Assembly: GCA_017554385.1 (NCBI GenBank)
Contig: JAFZIL010000059.1
Span: forward strand, 1 to 64,000
Direction: 5' to 3'
Source: Prevotella sp.
Lineage (GTDB): Bacteria > Bacteroidota > Bacteroidia > Bacteroidales > Bacteroidaceae
DNA: 64,000 nucleotides
Positions 8,503-17,148 of the stretch are shown in pieces. The translations under genes were made by a program, and so were the position numbers. Under the pieces are notes generated by a model. That model made no database searches. It saw only the letters and a program-made list of their open reading frames with translations, and was not told the DNA's origin. The first letter of the stretch is position 1. Each line of letters opens with the position of its first letter.

Positions 8503-10561
8503 TTCTTTTGAGTATAGCGTCGATAGTTGGTTCTTGTCCGCGGAAGCGCTTATAGAGCGTCATAGGGTGCTCAGTACCGCCACGCGAGAGGATGTTGTCT
8601 CGGAAACGCTGGGCCGTTTCCTGATTGAAGATGCCCTTCTTCTTGAATACAGAGAAAGCATCGGCATCGAGCACTTCGGCCCATTTGTAGCTATAGTAAC
8701 CCGCAGCATAGCCTCCGGCCATGATGTGAGAGAACTGTACGGTCATGCACGTGTCAGGCAGCTGCTTTCCGAGGATGGCTTTCTTCCAGGCCTTCTTCTC
8801 GAAGGGGATGATGTCATCGGTAAACTCGTCTTTCTTCGTGTAGTAGGCCATATCGAGCAGGCCGAAGCTCACTTGGCGCAGGCATGCTGTGGCAGCCATG
8901 AAGTTCTGTGAGCGGCGGATGCGGCTAATGAGCACATCGGGCAGAGGCTCACCAGTTTCGTAGTGGAAGGCGAAGGTGCGCAGGAAGTCTTTCTCCACGA
9001 CATAGTTCTCCATGAACTGCGAGGGCAGCTCGACGAAGTCCCACCAGACGTTGGTGCCGCTGAGACTCTCGAAGCGGGTGTTGGCAAACATCCCGTGGAG
9101 CGAGTGTCCGAACTCATGCAGGAACGTCTCTACCTCGCCCAGCGTGAGCAGTGCAGGCTTATCTGGCGTAGGCTTCGTGAGGTTCATCACTACTGAAACG
9201 TGAGGACGGACATTCTCTCCCTTCTTATCGATACATTGTCCCTGATACTCGGTCATCCAAGCACCTCCCTGCTTGCCCTTGCGAGGATGGAAGTCGGCAT
9301 AGAACACGGCAAGATAGGAGCCGTCCTTGTCGAATACCTCATAGGCTTTTACGTCTGGATGGTAGACGGGAATTTCCTTGTTCTCCTTGAACGTGATGCC
9401 GTAGAGCTTGTTGGCCAGGCCGAACACTCCATCGATGACCTTGTCCAACTGGAAATAGGGGCGCAACATTTCGGCATCGATGTTGTATTTCTTCAGCTTC
9501 AGCTTATGCGAGTAGAAGGCGGCATCCCAAGGCTGCATGCTAAGTGAGGAATGAGAAGTGAGAAATGAGGAATTTGCTAACGCCTTCAGTTCTTTCAATT
9601 CTTCCTTTGCGGTGGGCTTATAGGCATCGATGAGGTCATTGAGAAGCTTATAGACGTTTCGGGTGTTCGAGGCCATGCGATGCTTGAGCACATAGTCGGC
9701 GTAGGTCTTGTAACCAAGCAGTTGAGCCAGTTCGCGGCGTAGGTTGATGAGACGCTTGCATATCTCAAGGTTGTTCTCCTCGTTATCGTGGGTGCAGATG
9801 GTGTTGCGGGCCATGTACATCTGTTTGCGCAGCTCGCTGTCCTTGCAATAGGTCATGAAGGGTGTGTAGTTGGGATAGTCGAGCGTGAACACCCATCCCT
9901 CCAGATCGCGCTGACGGGCTTCCTGGGCAGCTGCTTCGAGGGCTGACTGTGGCAGGCCGTCAAGCTGCTTCTCGTCGGTAATGTGCAGGGTAAAGGCTTT
10001 CTGCTCCTTCAGCAGGTTCTGCGAGAACTGAAGCGAGAGCATCGAGGCCTCTTCAGTAAGTTGGCGCAGGCGAGCCTTCCCTTCCTGATCGAGCAAAGCA
10101 CCACTACGAACGAAGCCCTGATAGGTGTTGTCCAAGAGCATTTTCTCCTCAGGCGTGAGTTTGCGGTGATGGCTGTGAACATATTTGATGCGCTCAAACA
10201 GCCGCTCGTTCAGCCTCACGTCGTTGGCATGCTGAGTGAGGATGGGTTGTATCTTCTGTGCCAGCGCATCCATCTCGTCGTTGGTCTCGGCCGAGAGAAG
10301 GTTGAAGAATACGGTCGATACACGGTCAAGCAGGTCGTAGTAGCCCTCTGTCTGGTCTTCCTTGTCGATAATCGTATTGTCGAAAGTGGGTTTGGCCGGG
10401 TTGTTGATGGTTTTCTCAATCTGCTCGTTGTCACGCCGGATGCCTTCCATGAAAGCGGGTTCAAAGTCCTCAAGCCTGATGCGGTCGAAAGGAACTGTGT
10501 CGTGCGGAGTTCCATAGGGAATGAAGAACGGATTCTGTCGTTGTGCTGTATTCTCGTCCAT
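8471..10561 (-). CDS. dcp: M3 family oligopeptidase / peptidyl-dipeptidase Dcp
   Basis: A 696-residue thimet-like zinc metallopeptidase with the HEFGHSLH zinc motif near residue 480, no signal peptide and the usual family length. It trims short peptides and probably acts in the cytoplasm. The oddity is at 9544-9571, where four heptads (GTGAGGA, ATGAGAA, GTGAGAA, ATGAGGA on the plus strand) sit inside the reading frame. They encode a serine-rich stretch (NSSFLTSHSSLS) before the conserved QPWD segment, where relatives have ordinary sequence. The frame stays open. It is the first gene of the long minus-strand run. Confidence 0.9.
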   Translation of the reverse strand: MDENTAQRQNPFFIPYGTPHDTVPFDRIRLEDFEPAFMEGIRRDNEQIEKTINNPAKPTFDNTIIDKEDQTEGYYDLLDRVSTVFFNLLSAETNDEMDALAQKIQPILTQHANDVRLNERLFERIKYVHSHHRKLTPEEKMLLDNTYQGFVRSGALLDQEGKARLRQLTEEASMLSLQFSQNLLKEQKAFTLHITDEKQLDGLPQSALEAAAQEARQRDLEGWVFTLDYPNYTPFMTYCKDSELRKQMYMARNTICTHDNEENNLEICKRLINLRRELAQLLGYKTYADYVLKHRMASNTRNVYKLLNDLIDAYKPTAKEELKELKALANSSFLTSHSSLSMQPWDAAFYSHKLKLKKYNIDAEMLRPYFQLDKVIDGVFGLANKLYGITFKENKEIPVYHPDVKAYEVFDKDGSYLAVFYADFHPRKGKQGGAWMTEYQGQCIDKKGENVRPHVSVVMNLTKPTPDKPALLTLGEVETFLHEFGHSLHGMFANTRFESLSGTNVWWDFVELPSQFMENYVVEKDFLRTFAFHYETGEPLPDVLISRIRRSQNFMAATACLRQVSFGLLDMAYYTKKDEFTDDIIPFEKKAWKKAILGKQLPDTCMTVQFSHIMAGGYAAGYYSYKWAEVLDADAFSVFKKKGIFNQETAQRFRDNILSRGGTEHPMTLYKRFRGQEPTIDAILKRNGIKRQTKKT
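9544..9571. repeat. heptad array inside dcp coding sequence
   Basis: Four 7-base units (GTGAGGA, ATGAGAA, GTGAGAA, ATGAGGA). The same kind of array is otherwise found only between genes in this window. Confidence 0.75.
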
Positions 10562-10589
10562 ATTTTCTGCTTTCTTCTGTTTTAACGTG

Positions 10590-10597
10590 CAAAATTA
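10590..10597 (-). promoter_or_regulatory. -7 box for the dcp operon
   Basis: TAATTTTG on the minus strand (TAnnTTTG), 28 bases before the dcp start. No clean TTTG is seen at the usual upstream distance. Confidence 0.5.
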
Positions 10598-10639
10598 CAA
10601 AAAATCCGCGAAAACTGCACCACTTTAAATATAATTTAG

Positions 10640-10647
10640 TATTTTTG
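10640..10647 (+). promoter_or_regulatory. -7 box for trmO, possibly leaderless
   Basis: TATTTTTG ends only five bases before the ATG at 10653, so the transcript would have almost no leader. The -33 element is weak. Confidence 0.5.
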
Positions 10648-10652
10648 CAGTT

Positions 10653-11324
10653 ATGAACATTCATCCAATAGCATTTTTCCGGTCGCCCTTGACCTCAAAA
10701 TTCGGTATTCCACGTCAGAGTGGGCTTGCCGCATCGTTGCCCGGACGTATTGAGTTTGAGCCTGCTTACAGGCATGAGGAAGCCATAAGAGGGTTGGAAG
10801 GCTTCTCGCATTTGTGGATTATATGGGAGTTTTCGGCCAACCGGCATGAGGCTGCAGGTCTCACTGTGAGACCACCACGCTTGGGAGGTAACGAGCGTCT
10901 CGGTGTCTTTGCCACCCGTTCCCCCTTCCGTCCTAACGGTCTTGGACTTTCATGTGTACGTCTGAAAAGGATTGAGTTGACTGCGCAGAAGGGACCCGTG
11001 ATTCATGTTGAGGGTGCCGATCTCATGGACGGTACGCCCATCTACGACGTGAAACCCTATGTAGCCTATACCGATGCCCATCCTGATGCACGTTGCGGTT
11101 TTGTCGACGATAGAGAATGGAGTCCATTGGAGGTGGAAATGCCACCGCAGCTGCTCTCGAAGTTTACAGCCGACGAGCTGAAAGGCCTTGTACAAGTACT
11201 TTCGCAAGACCCCCGTCCGCGCTACCACGATGACCCAACGCGTATCTACGGTATGCCCTTCGCTGGTCGTGATGTGCGCTTCAGGGTTGAAGGGCAGCGT
11301 CTCTTTGTGGTAGAGATTGTATAG
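10653..11324 (+). CDS. trmO: tRNA (N6-threonylcarbamoyladenosine37-N6)-methyltransferase TrmO
   Basis: A 223-residue TsaA/TrmO-family protein that uses S-adenosylmethionine to methylate t6A37 in tRNA-Thr. Family landmarks are present: the IAFFRSPL opening, FSHLWIIWEF, and GVFATRSPFRPNGLGLS, which forms the AdoMet-binding surface. The C-terminal half (DMxxxxPYDVKPYVAYTDA-like region and DDPTRIYGMPF) also fits. It stands alone on the plus strand, divergent from dcp and convergent with the RelA/SpoT gene. Confidence 0.92.
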   Translation: MNIHPIAFFRSPLTSKFGIPRQSGLAASLPGRIEFEPAYRHEEAIRGLEGFSHLWIIWEFSANRHEAAGLTVRPPRLGGNERLGVFATRSPFRPNGLGLSCVRLKRIELTAQKGPVIHVEGADLMDGTPIYDVKPYVAYTDAHPDARCGFVDDREWSPLEVEMPPQLLSKFTADELKGLVQVLSQDPRPRYHDDPTRIYGMPFAGRDVRFRVEGQRLFVVEIV

Positions 11325-11372
11325 GGCTTATGGGGCTTATTGGGCTAATTGGGCTAATTGGCCTAATTGGCC
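11324..11372. repeat. 9-bp tandem repeat between convergent genes
   Basis: Five 9-base units (GGGCTTATG, GGGCTTATT, GGGCTAATT twice, GGCCTAATT) followed by GGCCC fill the whole gap between trmO and the RelA/SpoT gene. The right part can fold into an imperfect GGGC/GCCC hairpin and may serve as a terminator. Confidence 0.75.
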
Positions 11373-13589
11373 CTATATTCTTTCTACCTGCTTTACGCCC
11401 TTAACCGTTCGCAGCTTCTTGATGAGCGACTCAAGGCGGGTGTTGTCGTTGATCATCACCACTAAGTTGCCCCTGAACAGACCGTCGAAGGAATCGATGT
11501 TAATGCTTCGTAGCACGAGCTTCTCGTCCTTGGAGATGATGGAGGTGAGGTTGTTTACGATGCCCAGGTCGTCGTTGCCGATGACGCGTAGGGTAATGCT
11601 GTATTGCGAAGAACCCTTTCCGCTCCATTTGGCGCGCACGATGCGATAGCCAAAGCGTCGACGCATCTCAGGTGCGTTAGGACAGTCCTGACGATGGATT
11701 TTGATGCCTCCTCCAGTAGTCACAAACCCGAACACATCGTCACCATAGATGGGGTTGCAACAATGGGCCAACTGGTAGTCAAGTCCGCGTAAGTCCTGAC
11801 CAATAATCAGCACGTCATCGTTTTGTGGAATGTTTGCGTTGGCGTTGTCCTCGAATACGAACTCCTCAGCCGAGCGAGCAATATTGTCACCCGTAATGGT
11901 ACGGTCGCCCTGTTGCAGTTCCACATACTTGTCGATGACGGTAGCCGAGTCTAGCACACCTTCGGCAATATCGCGGTAGAAGTCGCTTGCCTCCTTGTAG
12001 CCCAGCTTCTTGATGACACGCATCATCGTGCTCTCGTCCTGCTCTATCTTACGGTTCTTGAACTTCCGCTCAAGCATTTCCTTAACCAGCAAAGCCTCTT
12101 TCTGCTGTGTTTCCTTCAGCGCCAAGCGTATCTTCGATTTGGCGCGTGAAGTCTTCACAATGTTTAGCCACTCCTGACGGGGACGCTGGTTTGTTGCAGT
12201 CAGAATCTCAACCTGGTCGCCATTCTGCAGTTCTTGGCGGAAGCTGACAACCTTGCCGTTGATGCGGGCACCTGTACATTGGTTGCCCACCTTCGAATGG
12301 ATATGGTAGGCCATGTCAAGCACTGTGGCTCCCTTTGTAAACTTCAACAGGTCACCGCGAGGTGTGAACACGTAGACCTCTTGCGGCTCAAGATCCATCT
12401 TGAACTGGGCCATCGCGTCAAGGTTGTCGCTCGATGACTCAAGCATCTGCCTAATGCCGGTAAGCCATTCGTCCATTCCTCCCTCGCCACCGCTCACGCC
12501 TTTGTAGCGCCAATGGGCAGCAACACCACGTTCTGCCACCTCGTCCATGCGTTCAGTCCTGATCTGTACCTCCACCCATTTCTGTTCTGGGCCCAAGACG
12601 GTGATGTGCAGACTCTCGTATCCGTTTGACTTTGGTACTGACAACCAGTCGCGCATGCGCTTGGGGTTCGAGGTGTACATGTCTGTGATGATGGCAAATG
12701 TCTGCCAGCAGCTCTGTTTCTCTTTCTCCAATGGACAGTCGATGATGATGCGGATGGCAAAGAGGTCGTAGACACCCTCAAAGGCACATTTTTGCTTCTT
12801 CATCTTCTGCCAGATGCTGTGGATAGACTTTGTACGACCTTTCATGTGGAACTTCAGTCCGGCAGCCGTCAGCTTCTCCTCGATAGGCTTGATAAAACGC
12901 TCTATGTAGGCATCGCGGGTCTTTTTCGTTGCGTTCAGCTTGTCTTTGATATGGTAGTAGGCGTCGTGCTCTAAGTACTTCAGCGACAGGTCTTCCAGCT
13001 CCGACTTTAGCTTGTACAGGCCCAACTTGTGGGCAAGCGGAGCATAGAGATAGGCTGCCTCAATGCTTACGTCGTGACGGGCTGTCTCGTTATCGTTGTC
13101 ACGTATCTGGCGCATGAGGTTCACCCTGTCGGCAATCATAATCAGGATGACGCGCATGTCTTCGGCAAAACTGAGTAGCAGGTTGCGGAAGTTCTCACTC
13201 TCGATGATGGGGTTCTTCTTGTACAGTTCCTGAATACGCTGTAAACCGTTGAGGATACGGGCTACCGACAGCCCATATTGGCTGGCTGCTTCGTCGATGG
13301 TGATGCATCCCGCTTCAACGCATGGACGTAGCATCACAGCTATTACAGCATCGCGCTTCAGACCAATCTCCTCGACCACGAGCAATGCAGTCTGCAGACT
13401 GTTCACGATAGGGTTCAGACCAAAGGCATCGCGGTTGATTTCCCCCTGTTCGATGGCTTGCATCAGGGTGTGAAGCAATCGCGTGTTGTCTTCTTTTTCG
13501 AGCGAAGTGGCTATTTTGTCTTTCAGTTCTGTGTATAGAGCTTTTGCCTGCTCGCGTTCTGTGTTGGTGAAGTCCAGTTTCTCTGTCAT
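11373..13589 (-). CDS. RelA/SpoT-family (p)ppGpp synthetase with degenerate hydrolase domain
   Basis: A 738-residue long RSH protein: HD-like domain (about 40-190), synthetase (about 240-370), TGS (about 400-460, VYVFTPRGDLLKF), helical region and C-terminal ACT (about 660-735). The synthetase looks intact (GRTKSIHSIWQKM, VPKSNGYESLH, VEVQIRTERMDEVAE). The hydrolase site does not: where family members have the metal-binding HD of an LHD motif there is L87-R88-P89, and the upstream ligand histidine appears as N59. So I predict synthesis without hydrolysis. The charge motif before the synthetase loop reads RMRD, closer to the RxKD of bifunctional enzymes than to EFDD of RelA. It lies 21 bases after the LuxR-type gene. 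Confidence 0.88.
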   Translation of the reverse strand: MTEKLDFTNTEREQAKALYTELKDKIATSLEKEDNTRLLHTLMQAIEQGEINRDAFGLNPIVNSLQTALLVVEEIGLKRDAVIAVMLRPCVEAGCITIDEAASQYGLSVARILNGLQRIQELYKKNPIIESENFRNLLLSFAEDMRVILIMIADRVNLMRQIRDNDNETARHDVSIEAAYLYAPLAHKLGLYKLKSELEDLSLKYLEHDAYYHIKDKLNATKKTRDAYIERFIKPIEEKLTAAGLKFHMKGRTKSIHSIWQKMKKQKCAFEGVYDLFAIRIIIDCPLEKEKQSCWQTFAIITDMYTSNPKRMRDWLSVPKSNGYESLHITVLGPEQKWVEVQIRTERMDEVAERGVAAHWRYKGVSGGEGGMDEWLTGIRQMLESSSDNLDAMAQFKMDLEPQEVYVFTPRGDLLKFTKGATVLDMAYHIHSKVGNQCTGARINGKVVSFRQELQNGDQVEILTATNQRPRQEWLNIVKTSRAKSKIRLALKETQQKEALLVKEMLERKFKNRKIEQDESTMMRVIKKLGYKEASDFYRDIAEGVLDSATVIDKYVELQQGDRTITGDNIARSAEEFVFEDNANANIPQNDDVLIIGQDLRGLDYQLAHCCNPIYGDDVFGFVTTGGGIKIHRQDCPNAPEMRRRFGYRIVRAKWSGKGSSQYSITLRVIGNDDLGIVNNLTSIISKDEKLVLRSINIDSFDGLFRGNLVVMINDNTRLESLIKKLRTVKGVKQVERI

Positions 13590-13610
13590 ATTTTGTTTCT
13601 GTGGTTGACT

Positions 13611-14210
13611 TTATATCTTGTTAATGTCTACATAGCCGTGCATCACAGCATAGATGGTCAGTGCCGACACGCTCTTCATGCCCAATTTCTCCATGATGTT
13701 CTTACGGTGGGTGATAACCGTTGTCACACCGATGTTCAGACGGTCGGCAATCTCCTTGTTGATGAGTCCCTGAACGATGAGCGACATCACCTCAATCTCG
13801 CGGTCACTTAGTACCTTCTGTTGGAGCGAATGGGGTAAAGGAGGCAGATGCTGCCCATGGGGGTGGGCATGCTGTTGGAGCATTAGGATAGAACGAACCA
13901 GCTCCTGTTCGGGCATATTGATGCAGATGCTGTGAAACTCGTTCAGTCTGCTACTGCCATCCAACGAGAGCGTCAGCACAATGGTCTGCCGACGGTGCTC
14001 CGTGAAGAAAGAACGGTTCTCCAACACGATGTTCATCGCTACGAAGTAATGGTAGAACTGTTCAGGATGATTGGCCTGAAACTCACTCATCGAGCCGAAC
14101 GTATCCACCTCCATTATTGGCATCACGTTCTGTAGTATCTGCCTCAATCCAAGCACGGCAAGCGTGTTTGGGTCGATAATGGCTATCTTCGGACGTATTT
14201 GCATGCTCAT
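13611..14210 (-). CDS. LuxR-type transcriptional regulator with receiver-like N-terminus
   Basis: I place the start at 14210 (MSMQIRPKIA, 199 residues). A strong promoter (14219-14249) lies inside the longer frame that begins at 14300, ruling that start out. The N-terminal part begins like a response-regulator receiver (KIAIIDPNTLAVLGLRQIL) but has no clear phosphoacceptor aspartate in the usual place. The C-terminal 65 residues are a LuxR/FixJ helix-turn-helix (LSDREIEVMSLIVQGLINKEIADRLNIG, split by family core residues). Targets are unknown. It is probably co-transcribed with the RelA/SpoT gene. Confidence 0.82.
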   Translation of the reverse strand: MSMQIRPKIAIIDPNTLAVLGLRQILQNVMPIMEVDTFGSMSEFQANHPEQFYHYFVAMNIVLENRSFFTEHRRQTIVLTLSLDGSSRLNEFHSICINMPEQELVRSILMLQQHAHPHGQHLPPLPHSLQQKVLSDREIEVMSLIVQGLINKEIADRLNIGVTTVITHRKNIMEKLGMKSVSALTIYAVMHGYVDINKI

Positions 14211-14218
14211 ATTTTTTG

Positions 14219-14249
14219 CAAAGTTACGACAAATAAACTGAACCGCAAA
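14219..14249 (-). promoter_or_regulatory. promoter of the LuxR-type regulator
   Basis: A complete Bacteroidota promoter on the minus strand: TTTG (14246-14249), a 19-base spacer and TAACTTTG (14219-14226). The -7 box lies eight bases from the ATG, so the leader is very short. Confidence 0.8.
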
Positions 14250-14357
14250 GAAAATATCGGGAAAAAACATGAAAGTGAGTTTAATCTTTTTGCCAGTCAT
14301 TACGTCAAAAAATATAATTTTCCCCTATGGAATTAAAAACACAAATAAATAACAGAT

Positions 14358-15320
14358 ATGATGAAATCTTCTTTTAAGAAATTTTATTTGCTGATAGCTC
14401 TTATTGCTTTCGGAAATATGGTGAATGCACAGTTGCCCAATGAGAAATTTGGCAAACCATCGAGTATGGAGTGGGACTTCGTCGGCTGGGGTGATGCTAT
14501 TAATGCCGATGCCATCATCCTGTGCAAGACGATGAAAGTGACATATCAGCTCTCAGATCAGGTGTTCAATAGCAATAGGACTGACTATGAACTCGGTTCT
14601 GACAATATCGATGATTTTGGCAAGAACCAGATTGACTTAGAGAATGCCCTGGTGAAATATGAGTTTAAACTCCGCACCAAGATCCTGAAGCCCGAAGGTG
14701 TAAAGCACGCTAATATAGACATCACTTACTTTAATTTGAACGACGATGTGGCTATCAGTACTGACGCACTGACAGATTTGAAAATCAGGGTGTTCAGTAA
14801 GAATGATAAAGGAAAAGTAGAGAAAAGGAGCATCAACACTAATGGTTTTATCAAGGAGCGTGTTGACAATAACTACATGGTATTGCATGTAGAGGTACCC
14901 GATGTCGAGGCTGGTAGCATCATTGAATATCAATATAACATCACGAGCAACCGACCTGCATTCCTTTATGATTGGTCTTTTCAGGACGTCATCCCAACGG
15001 TGTGTTCTAAATGCGATATAGACATTCCGGCTTTCCTGCAGTTCAAGATGAACGTCCCCATCAACAAGCTCATCAAGTCGAGCGTGGAAGCTGGTCGGTT
15101 GGCTTACGATACCAACAGGACCGACCTGAAGAGGGACAAGAGTTGTGTTACTAACCACTACAAAATTGCTGGTGATTTTATTCTCCCTCTACAGGAAAAC
15201 CAGAATGGTGATGATGCCAAGAAGGAGATAATTGCCAACTTTACCAGTCAGATTAATACGCCGAATATACCCCTTCCTGCATATATGCCGGAGGGTGTCA
15301 CACATCTGAAGATCAAATAG
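14358..15320 (+). CDS. secreted DUF3857-like protein
   Basis: A 320-residue protein with a clear signal peptide (FYLLIALIAFGNMVNAQ). The middle part (VLHVEVPDVEAGSIIEYQYNI, cut here by family core; FLYDWSFQDVIP) resembles the DUF3857 domain that precedes transglutaminase-like domains in larger Bacteroidota proteins. This one ends soon after that domain, so it is a short or truncated form. The bases look more AT-rich than the neighbours. It stands alone, divergent from the LuxR-type gene, and shares a terminator with the decarboxylase operon. Function unknown. Confidence 0.6.
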   Translation: MMKSSFKKFYLLIALIAFGNMVNAQLPNEKFGKPSSMEWDFVGWGDAINADAIILCKTMKVTYQLSDQVFNSNRTDYELGSDNIDDFGKNQIDLENALVKYEFKLRTKILKPEGVKHANIDITYFNLNDDVAISTDALTDLKIRVFSKNDKGKVEKRSINTNGFIKERVDNNYMVLHVEVPDVEAGSIIEYQYNITSNRPAFLYDWSFQDVIPTVCSKCDIDIPAFLQFKMNVPINKLIKSSVEAGRLAYDTNRTDLKRDKSCVTNHYKIAGDFILPLQENQNGDDAKKEIIANFTSQINTPNIPLPAYMPEGVTHLKIK

Positions 15321-15379
15321 ATGTCGTGATGTCAGTCCCTGTTTGGTAGTCTAAAATGGACTGATGCCGTTTGATAAAG

Positions 15380-15417
15380 CAAGCGTCCCGTCTGCAAGGT
15401 AGCAGGCGGGACGCTTG
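15380..15417. terminator. bidirectional terminator between convergent genes
   Basis: A 16-bp stem with one G-T pair (CAAGCGTCCCGTCTGC with GCAGGCGGGACGCTTG) and a 6-base loop lies between the DUF3857-like gene and oadB. Confidence 0.85.
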
Positions 15418-15438
15418 TGATAGGGTGGGATGATGTTG

Positions 15439-16590
15439 TTACGATAAGAAGCCGAGGAGAGCACCTGCGGCTACGGCAGAACCGATGACACCTGCTACAT
15501 TCGGACCCATGGCATGCATGAGCAGGAAGTTGTGACGGTCGTACTCAAGTCCGAGGTTGTTGGAGATGCGGGCACTCATAGGCACAGCAGAGACACCAGC
15601 ATTGCCGATGAGGGGATTGAGTTTCTTGTCGGCAGGCAGGAAGAGGTTCATCAGCTTCACGAAGCACACACCGCTCATCGTGGCGATAGCGAAGGCTGCA
15701 GCACCGATAGCAAAAATGAACACGGTGTTCATTGTCAGAAACTCGCTGGCTTGTGTAGAGCAGCCGACGGTAAGACCCAGCAGCATCACCACGATGTCGT
15801 TGAGCGCAGCTCCAGCGGTCTTGGCCAGTCGTGTGGTCTTTCCACTCTCCTTCAGCAGGTTGCCGAAGAACAGCATGCCGAGCAGCGGAAGGCCGGAAGG
15901 CACGATGAACGTGGTGAGCAACAGGCCAATGATGGGGAAGAGGATGCGCTCGGTCTGTGATACTTCGCGGCCGGGCTTCATCTTGATGACGCGCTCTTTC
16001 TTTGTGGTGAGCAGTCGCATGAGGGGCGGCTGGATGAGCGGCACAAGGGCCATGTAGCTGTATGCACAGACGGCGATGGCACCCATGAGGTTAGGGGCGA
16101 GCTTCGACGAGAGGAAGATGGCCGTTGGACCGTCGGCACCACCGATAATGGCAATGCCTGCCGCCTGGTTAGGCTCGAAGCCGATAGCCAGGGCGAACAT
16201 ATATGCACCGAAAATGCCGAACTGTGCTGCGGCACCGATAAGCACCAGCTTTGGATTGGCCAAGAGGGCCGTGAAATCGGTCATAGCTCCGATGCCGAGG
16301 AAGATGAGAGGTGGATACCAGCCCTGACGAACGCCTTGATAGAAGATGTTCAGTACAGAGTTGTCTTCGTAGAGACCAATCTCCAAGCCTGCATCGGCGC
16401 GGAAGGGAATGTTGCCGAGGATGATGCCCAAACCGATGGGCACAAGCAACAGCGGCTCGAAGTCCTTCTTGATGGCCAAGTAGATAAAGATGGCTCCTAC
16501 CACAATCATGATGAGGTTGCCTGCCGTAGCGTTAGCAAAGCCAGTATAGGTCAGGAACTCATTGAAGTTTTCAGCGATGAATTGCCACAT
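15439..16590 (-). CDS. oadB: sodium-translocating decarboxylase beta subunit (OadB type)
   Basis: A 383-residue, very hydrophobic membrane protein of the oxaloacetate/methylmalonyl-CoA/glutaconyl-CoA decarboxylase beta family. It couples decarboxylation of carboxybiotin to Na+ export. Visible landmarks are the VPIGLGIILGNIPF segment and IAIIGGADGPTAIFLSSKLAPNL (cut by core GGADGPT), holding the conserved aspartate of the ion path. The biotin carrier and gamma-like subunits are just upstream. No carboxyltransferase alpha subunit is in the window, so the substrate cannot be read from sequence; methylmalonyl-CoA is a reasonable guess for a propionate-forming Prevotella. Confidence 0.92.
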   Translation of the reverse strand: MWQFIAENFNEFLTYTGFANATAGNLIMIVVGAIFIYLAIKKDFEPLLLVPIGLGIILGNIPFRADAGLEIGLYEDNSVLNIFYQGVRQGWYPPLIFLGIGAMTDFTALLANPKLVLIGAAAQFGIFGAYMFALAIGFEPNQAAGIAIIGGADGPTAIFLSSKLAPNLMGAIAVCAYSYMALVPLIQPPLMRLLTTKKERVIKMKPGREVSQTERILFPIIGLLLTTFIVPSGLPLLGMLFFGNLLKESGKTTRLAKTAGAALNDIVVMLLGLTVGCSTQASEFLTMNTVFIFAIGAAAFAIATMSGVCFVKLMNLFLPADKKLNPLIGNAGVSAVPMSARISNNLGLEYDRHNFLLMHAMGPNVAGVIGSAVAAGALLGFLS

Positions 16591-16621
16591 ATTTTTTTGC
16601 CTCTTAAGTTAGGGGGCTTTG

Positions 16622-17101
16622 TTAAGCGATGGTGAGCAGCACAGTACCCTCCATGACTGTGTCGCCTTTATTTACTAAAATGGAAGTCACTTGTCCGGTA
16701 GTCTCGGCCTCGATGTTGTTCTGCATCTTCATGGCTTCGAGAACGAGCAGGGGTTCACCCACGCTGACCTGCTGGCCGACAGCCACTTTTACCTCAGTGA
16801 TGGTACCAGGCAGAGGTGCCTTGATGGGAGAACCTGCACCAGCGGGGGCAGCAGGAGTTGCTTGGACTTTTGGAGCCGGGGATGGGGTGGCCGGTGCTGC
16901 TGTTGCCCCCTCGGGAGCATTAGGGGTAGCTACGGTCCTTCTGATAGCAGCCAGTTCGGGATGCTTGGCTGCATTAATTGGCTTCTGCATCTCAATCTCG
17001 AAGGGGATGCCGTTGACGTTTACTTTGGCAATCTTGCCTTCTACTTCGGTAATCTCTACTTCGTAGTCGACGCCTTGTACTTTATACTCGTATTTTTTCA
17101 T
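16622..17101 (-). CDS. biotin carboxyl carrier subunit
   Basis: A 159-residue biotin carrier. The C-terminal 75 residues form a biotinyl domain with the attachment lysine in LEAMKMQNNIEAE. The middle is an Ala/Pro-rich flexible linker (about 65-90, PATPSPAPKVQATPAAPAGA), as in decarboxylase swinging arms. The N-terminus (KYEYKVQGVDYEVEITEVEG) is typical of the separate carrier subunits. It lies between the gamma-like and beta subunit genes of the same pump. Confidence 0.92.
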   Translation of the reverse strand: MKKYEYKVQGVDYEVEITEVEGKIAKVNVNGIPFEIEMQKPINAAKHPELAAIRRTVATPNAPEGATAAPATPSPAPKVQATPAAPAGAGSPIKAPLPGTITEVKVAVGQQVSVGEPLLVLEAMKMQNNIEAETTGQVTSILVNKGDTVMEGTVLLTIA

Positions 17102-17148
17102 TTGTTTTCGCTATTACGTTATTATAATATTCGTTATTATGAGTCCCT

